A DNA stretch of 64,000 nt from Acetobacter ascendens. Lineage in GTDB: Bacteria > Pseudomonadota > Alphaproteobacteria > Acetobacterales > Acetobacteraceae. This document shows, piece by piece, positions 60,476-64,000 of the stretch (the first letter of the stretch is position 1; every line of letters starts with the position of its first letter). The notes under the pieces are model-generated. The model was not told where the DNA came from. It saw only the letters and a program-made list of their open reading frames with translations, and ran no database searches. The position numbers and the translations under genes are program-made. Location: positions 2,259,001 to 2,323,000 of the forward strand of contig NZ_CP015164.1 in the NCBI RefSeq assembly GCF_001766235.1, given 5' to 3'.

Positions 60476-63412
60476 TTAGAGAATTTCTAAAATATCCTTT
60501 ATTGTTTTCACATAATTCTCTTGCGTGTTTTCTGTAGAAATCCGCTTGAGTTCATGTGCATGCACTTTTTCCCATAGCTGCTTGTCTTCATACAGCCGGA
60601 CAATGGCATCTGCAAAACCCTGTGCGTCTGAGATACTGGCGCACAGCATATCTTCACCCGGTTCCCATCCAACCTGCTCACACAAGATATCCGTGGCCAC
60701 AACAGGGATTCCGTGCGCTGCGGCTTCATGGAGCTTATAGGGGATACCACCCGCATACCGGGTTGGTGCCACAAACACCCGGTGGCTGTTGTAAACAGGC
60801 GTTACGTCCTCTACCCGCCCTGTCACCACAACACGTGGGTTGTTGATAAGCGGTGTCAGATCAACACGCGGGTTTATATAGCCACACACTGTAAACTTAA
60901 CGTCTTCTGGCAAACGACCATCCAGTAATGGCAGCACTTCTCCACTAAACCATGCAAGAGAATCCACATTTGGTGAATCCTGATCGTGCATGGCCCCCAG
61001 AAAGAGAAGATTTCGACGATCTTCCCACCCGGGAGACCACGTTGAAGCATTTTGCAAATGGCCAAGAACATGAACATTCGAAAAGCCATGTGAATTAAGT
61101 ATTTTCGAATCCTTACTGTTTACTGCAATAATTTTTTCAGCCATGAACAGATGTCTGAATTCGTGCTTCAGAAGATCATCCACCGTTTTTTCTGGCGTTT
61201 GCCCGCGCAATTCCATTTTACTATGTTCGCGCGGTGCAGATACAGCTTCGGTATCTATAATCACCATCGTACCTGTTAGAGCATCAGCACAATCCATCAG
61301 CACAGGGGCCAGACGGTCTGCATTATGCGTGCGTGCAATCCAGATAGCATCATAATAGCCAGCGCGAGATTTAATAAAATCTTCCAGTTCTGGCAGTTCT
61401 CGATCCCACATCACCTCTGCCCGATCCGGAAAAGCCATGCAGATATCTTCCTGAGATTCCGTTGGCCTAAATACCGGGTACACCGTTACCTGACATCCGG
61501 CAGCAATCATGCTGCGCACAATATCGTTTGAACGGGTAAAGCCAGACCCCAAAAACCGATAGGGCAACCTGTCTTCAATAAATAAAACGCGCTTCTGATC
61601 CTGCTTGCTAAAACGGGCCTTTGTCAGCATTCTTGGGTTGTTCAGGCTTTTCTGGCGCAAATATGCCGTATGCTTACGGCGGAACACATCCTGATTGCGC
61701 GCTATCATGGATGCGCCACTCATGAAACTGGATGTACCATACTCATAATGCACCACAACCACAGAGGGATCGTACACCACATCAAACCCAGCTTCATGAA
61801 TGCGCAGGCACAGATCTGTTTCTTCAAAATACGCAGGGGCATAATCTGTATCAAAGCCCCCCAATGTGCGTAGCAGAGGCGTGCGCACCATCAGGAATGC
61901 ACCAGCGCAATAATCTACAGATCTTACAAAATTGGCTTCTGGCACATCAGGGCGCTGGTCACGCAGATAACCGCACACTGATCCATCGCGCCAGACAATA
62001 CTGCCCGCTTCCTGCAACAAGCCATTCGTGCGTATAAGTTTGGCGCCAACAGCCCCAATTTTTATTTCATGCCGTAAACGTGCCACAGCATTGCCAATGG
62101 CTTCTGGCATCAGCTCTGTATCGTTGTTCAGATAAAGCGTGAATGGACCACGCACTTTTTCCAATGCAGCATTACATCCCAACAGGAAACCAACATTACC
62201 GGGAAAACGCACAACATCCAGTCCGCGCACATAACGTTCAATATGGCGCACACCATCGGTAGAACCGGAATCCACCACAATAACCTGCATTTGCCCATTA
62301 TAGTTGGCACGTAACGAAGCCAATGCGCTCATGGTCATGGCAAACAGATTATGTGCTACAATAATAACGCTTAAATCTGGCACATCGTATGTAAAATCTA
62401 GCGTCTGATTTAAAAGAACAGGCAATCGGATCTGGCACATTTCATGATAGAGCTTTTTGGAAAGAGCTTCACTTTCCTTCAGCCCTTCCACATCATCTTC
62501 TAACCTACCATTATGGGCAATATAATGTGCAAACGCATCTGGGAAATCACCACGGGTAACTTCCTTTTGCACAACGGCATTACGGTAGTAGGATTCAAGA
62601 TCAACATTAGCGCTTGGTTTGCGCAGTTCATGCACACCATAGCGCAGAAAATGTTCATAAAAATTACGGAAGTTTCCGCTTTCAACTGCACCACTTACAT
62701 CATGATTAACGCTGCCATAAAACTCTTCAGAGAAATAGGCATTCGGGTTGTAATCTGTTGGTGTGGAATTAGACAGATAATGGTGCAAAGCCGAGAGCCA
62801 ACGCCCTGAATCCAGTTCCTTTCTGACATGCGGATAGGTTTCCAGATACCATTCAGGATCAAAATACCAAGACAGACGCTGACCATACCCCTGCTCAGGC
62901 TTTAAGTTTCGTACGCATTGGGCAAATGCGCCCAAACCTTCAATACGCGCAAGGCCGCTTTTAAGGTACGCTGTTGCGTTAAAAAACCATGATCCCGTCA
63001 AAAACTGTTCATCACCTACATTCAGATAGTGATCATAGAGATTTCGGAACCCCGCCTCTTCTAACGCTGCGGGCTGAAGTGTTGCATGCTGCTTGAAATA
63101 AAATTCACGATCAAAAAGCCAATGAGGATTGTGGGAAGAAAATCCTGCTCGGCAATAATGGTCGAACCCAGATTGCCATTCGCCTTTCCCCACAGCGTCG
63201 GCAACCGCCGGATAACGCCGCAGATACCAATCTTCATCAAAATACGGGTTGGGTGAATGGCGTAACGCTGGCCCTTTTTCCCGATAAAATTCTTCTAATG
63301 CTTCTGCGCCTTCAATACCCAGAAATTTCAGAACATCTCCATATTTTTCTGCGTACCATGTTGCGTCAAATACGCTCCAATCGATTTTTTTAATATCGCC
63401 ACTTAAAGACAT
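60476..63412 (-). CDS. Large bifunctional glycosyltransferase (repeats + GT2 + GT4)
   Basis: From the ATG at 63412 (AGGA seven bases upstream) the protein has 978 residues. The first 330 contain about seven degenerate copies of the FDxxWYLxxYPxV repeat seen in two other proteins here (FDATWYAEKYGDV, FDEDWYLRRYPAV, FDPEWYLETYPHV). A GT2 domain follows at about 345-600: LSVIIVAHNLFAMTMSALAS, NNDTELM and FEETDLCLRIHEAGF. A GT4-like GT-B domain occupies about 640-975: DRLPYRFLGSGFTRSND, then GIPYKLHEAAAHGIPVVATD. No signal peptide is visible. Two catalytic units in one chain suggest sequential addition of two sugars to a surface polysaccharide. Confidence 0.88.
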   Translation of the reverse strand: MSLSGDIKKIDWSVFDATWYAEKYGDVLKFLGIEGAEALEEFYREKGPALRHSPNPYFDEDWYLRRYPAVADAVGKGEWQSGFDHYCRAGFSSHNPHWLFDREFYFKQHATLQPAALEEAGFRNLYDHYLNVGDEQFLTGSWFFNATAYLKSGLARIEGLGAFAQCVRNLKPEQGYGQRLSWYFDPEWYLETYPHVRKELDSGRWLSALHHYLSNSTPTDYNPNAYFSEEFYGSVNHDVSGAVESGNFRNFYEHFLRYGVHELRKPSANVDLESYYRNAVVQKEVTRGDFPDAFAHYIAHNGRLEDDVEGLKESEALSKKLYHEMCQIRLPVLLNQTLDFTYDVPDLSVIIVAHNLFAMTMSALASLRANYNGQMQVIVVDSGSTDGVRHIERYVRGLDVVRFPGNVGFLLGCNAALEKVRGPFTLYLNNDTELMPEAIGNAVARLRHEIKIGAVGAKLIRTNGLLQEAGSIVWRDGSVCGYLRDQRPDVPEANFVRSVDYCAGAFLMVRTPLLRTLGGFDTDYAPAYFEETDLCLRIHEAGFDVVYDPSVVVVHYEYGTSSFMSGASMIARNQDVFRRKHTAYLRQKSLNNPRMLTKARFSKQDQKRVLFIEDRLPYRFLGSGFTRSNDIVRSMIAAGCQVTVYPVFRPTESQEDICMAFPDRAEVMWDRELPELEDFIKSRAGYYDAIWIARTHNADRLAPVLMDCADALTGTMVIIDTEAVSAPREHSKMELRGQTPEKTVDDLLKHEFRHLFMAEKIIAVNSKDSKILNSHGFSNVHVLGHLQNASTWSPGWEDRRNLLFLGAMHDQDSPNVDSLAWFSGEVLPLLDGRLPEDVKFTVCGYINPRVDLTPLINNPRVVVTGRVEDVTPVYNSHRVFVAPTRYAGGIPYKLHEAAAHGIPVVATDILCEQVGWEPGEDMLCASISDAQGFADAIVRLYEDKQLWEKVHAHELKRISTENTQENYVKTIKDILEIL

Positions 63413-63539
63413 AGAGAGATCCTGACATTTCATTCAGGCACACAGTATAAGATTTATACGCGGTGCTTCAACCGCTACAATACGGCAATGAAGTTAGCGC
63501 GCCTTCAACAATAAAAACCTAACACTCAAAATATGACAG

Positions 63540-64000
63540 TTAATGGAAAATACGGCGCGTCACACGTTCCAGCTTTTTGCGCCAAACCATAAACACCCAC
63601 AACACGGCAACGGCATACAGGCCGCCCATTGCCGCCATAGAAACCGGAACACCCGGCACCAGATAAGTGGCTGCATCACAGGGTTTGGAAGGCAGCAAAG
63701 GCATAGAAGCAAGGCGTTCCGCCATTGTGTGGCCAGATATATGGGGTGCATGGCATGCCGGCAGCGGGCTTGGCCACCATTGCCACTCTACCCCTACATG
63801 GCAAATAGAAAGCCCAATATCTGCCACCATAAAAGGCACCGCTAACCACAAAAGCTGCCGTGCCACCTTATCTGGCAACACAGCGGCCACAATGGCTGTG
63901 CCAAGCAGCAAGCGCCACGGCCAGCGTTCCCACAGGCACAATTCACATGGCATAATTTGCAAGACATGTTGGGTGTACCACACCACCCCCAGCGCCAATA
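63540..64000 (-). CDS. dsbB: Disulfide bond formation protein DsbB (5' end outside window)
   Basis: DsbB re-oxidises DsbA, passing electrons to quinone in the inner membrane. The visible 153 codons begin near the end of the first transmembrane helix and run off the right edge, so the true start is beyond 64000. The first redox pair is CELC in IMPCELCLWERWPW. The second pair is formed by the cysteines of SPLPACHAPHI and SKPCDAATYL in the second periplasmic loop. Four hydrophobic helices are typical. The C-terminal tail is basic. The gene is isolated on the minus strand behind the large glycosyltransferase. Confidence 0.9.
   Translation of the reverse strand, partial: LALGVVWYTQHVLQIMPCELCLWERWPWRLLLGTAIVAAVLPDKVARQLLWLAVPFMVADIGLSICHVGVEWQWWPSPLPACHAPHISGHTMAERLASMPLLPSKPCDAATYLVPGVPVSMAAMGGLYAVAVLWVFMVWRKKLERVTRRIFH

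Overview
The window looks like a chromosomal segment of an acetic acid bacterium (Acetobacteraceae, most like Acetobacter). The evidence is protein-level resemblance and gene content: ChvI/ChvG, a GrpE-DnaK-DnaJ-DapB block, ZapA-6S RNA-5-formyl-THF cyclo-ligase, the class I FBP aldolase, AnsP and Ggt. Most genes are of moderate GC. The glycosyltransferase genes and their flanks from about 47.8 to 52.3 kb are visibly more AT-rich. No rRNA, tRNA or CRISPR array was seen.

0-11 kb: the 3' end of a probable lnt, an XRE regulator, a DUF2076 protein, glyQS, an EamA transporter, a short DUF1328 membrane protein missed by simple ORF length cut-offs, an exported duplicated-domain protein, purH, trmB and metK. 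11-25 kb: a minus-strand chaperone block (grpE, dnaK with a sigma32-like promoter, dnaJ, dapB), then chvI-chvG, a Rid-family gene, rapZ, yqgE, ppk2 with a DUF3465 protein, and clpS-clpA. 25-38 kb: a D-Ala-D-Ala carboxypeptidase, map, ggt, the divergent EF-P modification pair epmB/epmA, two lipoproteins, DUF2501, a ThiE-like protein, class I FBP aldolase, a small gene followed by zapA, 6S RNA and fau, and a YmdB-like phosphoesterase.

38-42 kb: a translationally coupled minus-strand operon pyrD-HAD-nudix (ATGA and GTGA overlaps). An IS1111-type member of the IS110 family interrupts its last gene. The element can be placed to the base (38531-39927) because removing it restores one intact 136-residue Nudix protein. 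Its 278-bp non-coding end folds into two loops. Short guides in the loops match the actual insertion site and the element's own ends, in the same register in both loops. This is a readable bridge/seeker RNA with both target and donor guides, and it is the most interesting item here.

42-64 kb: a Fur-box-preceded unknown gene, dinB, ansP coupled to an outer-membrane beta-barrel gene, and a surface-polysaccharide-like region. That region has two glycosyltransferases, an FkbH-like HAD-GNAT protein and a small repeat protein. It is followed by an M16 peptidase, a 2OG-Fe(II) oxygenase, uvrB, a HTH-plus-membrane protein, an aldo/keto reductase, a second Nudix protein, a giant double glycosyltransferase and a partial dsbB. 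Three of these proteins, spread over 16 kb, share a degenerate repeat of about 40 residues (about twelve copies by eye) with no function I can name.
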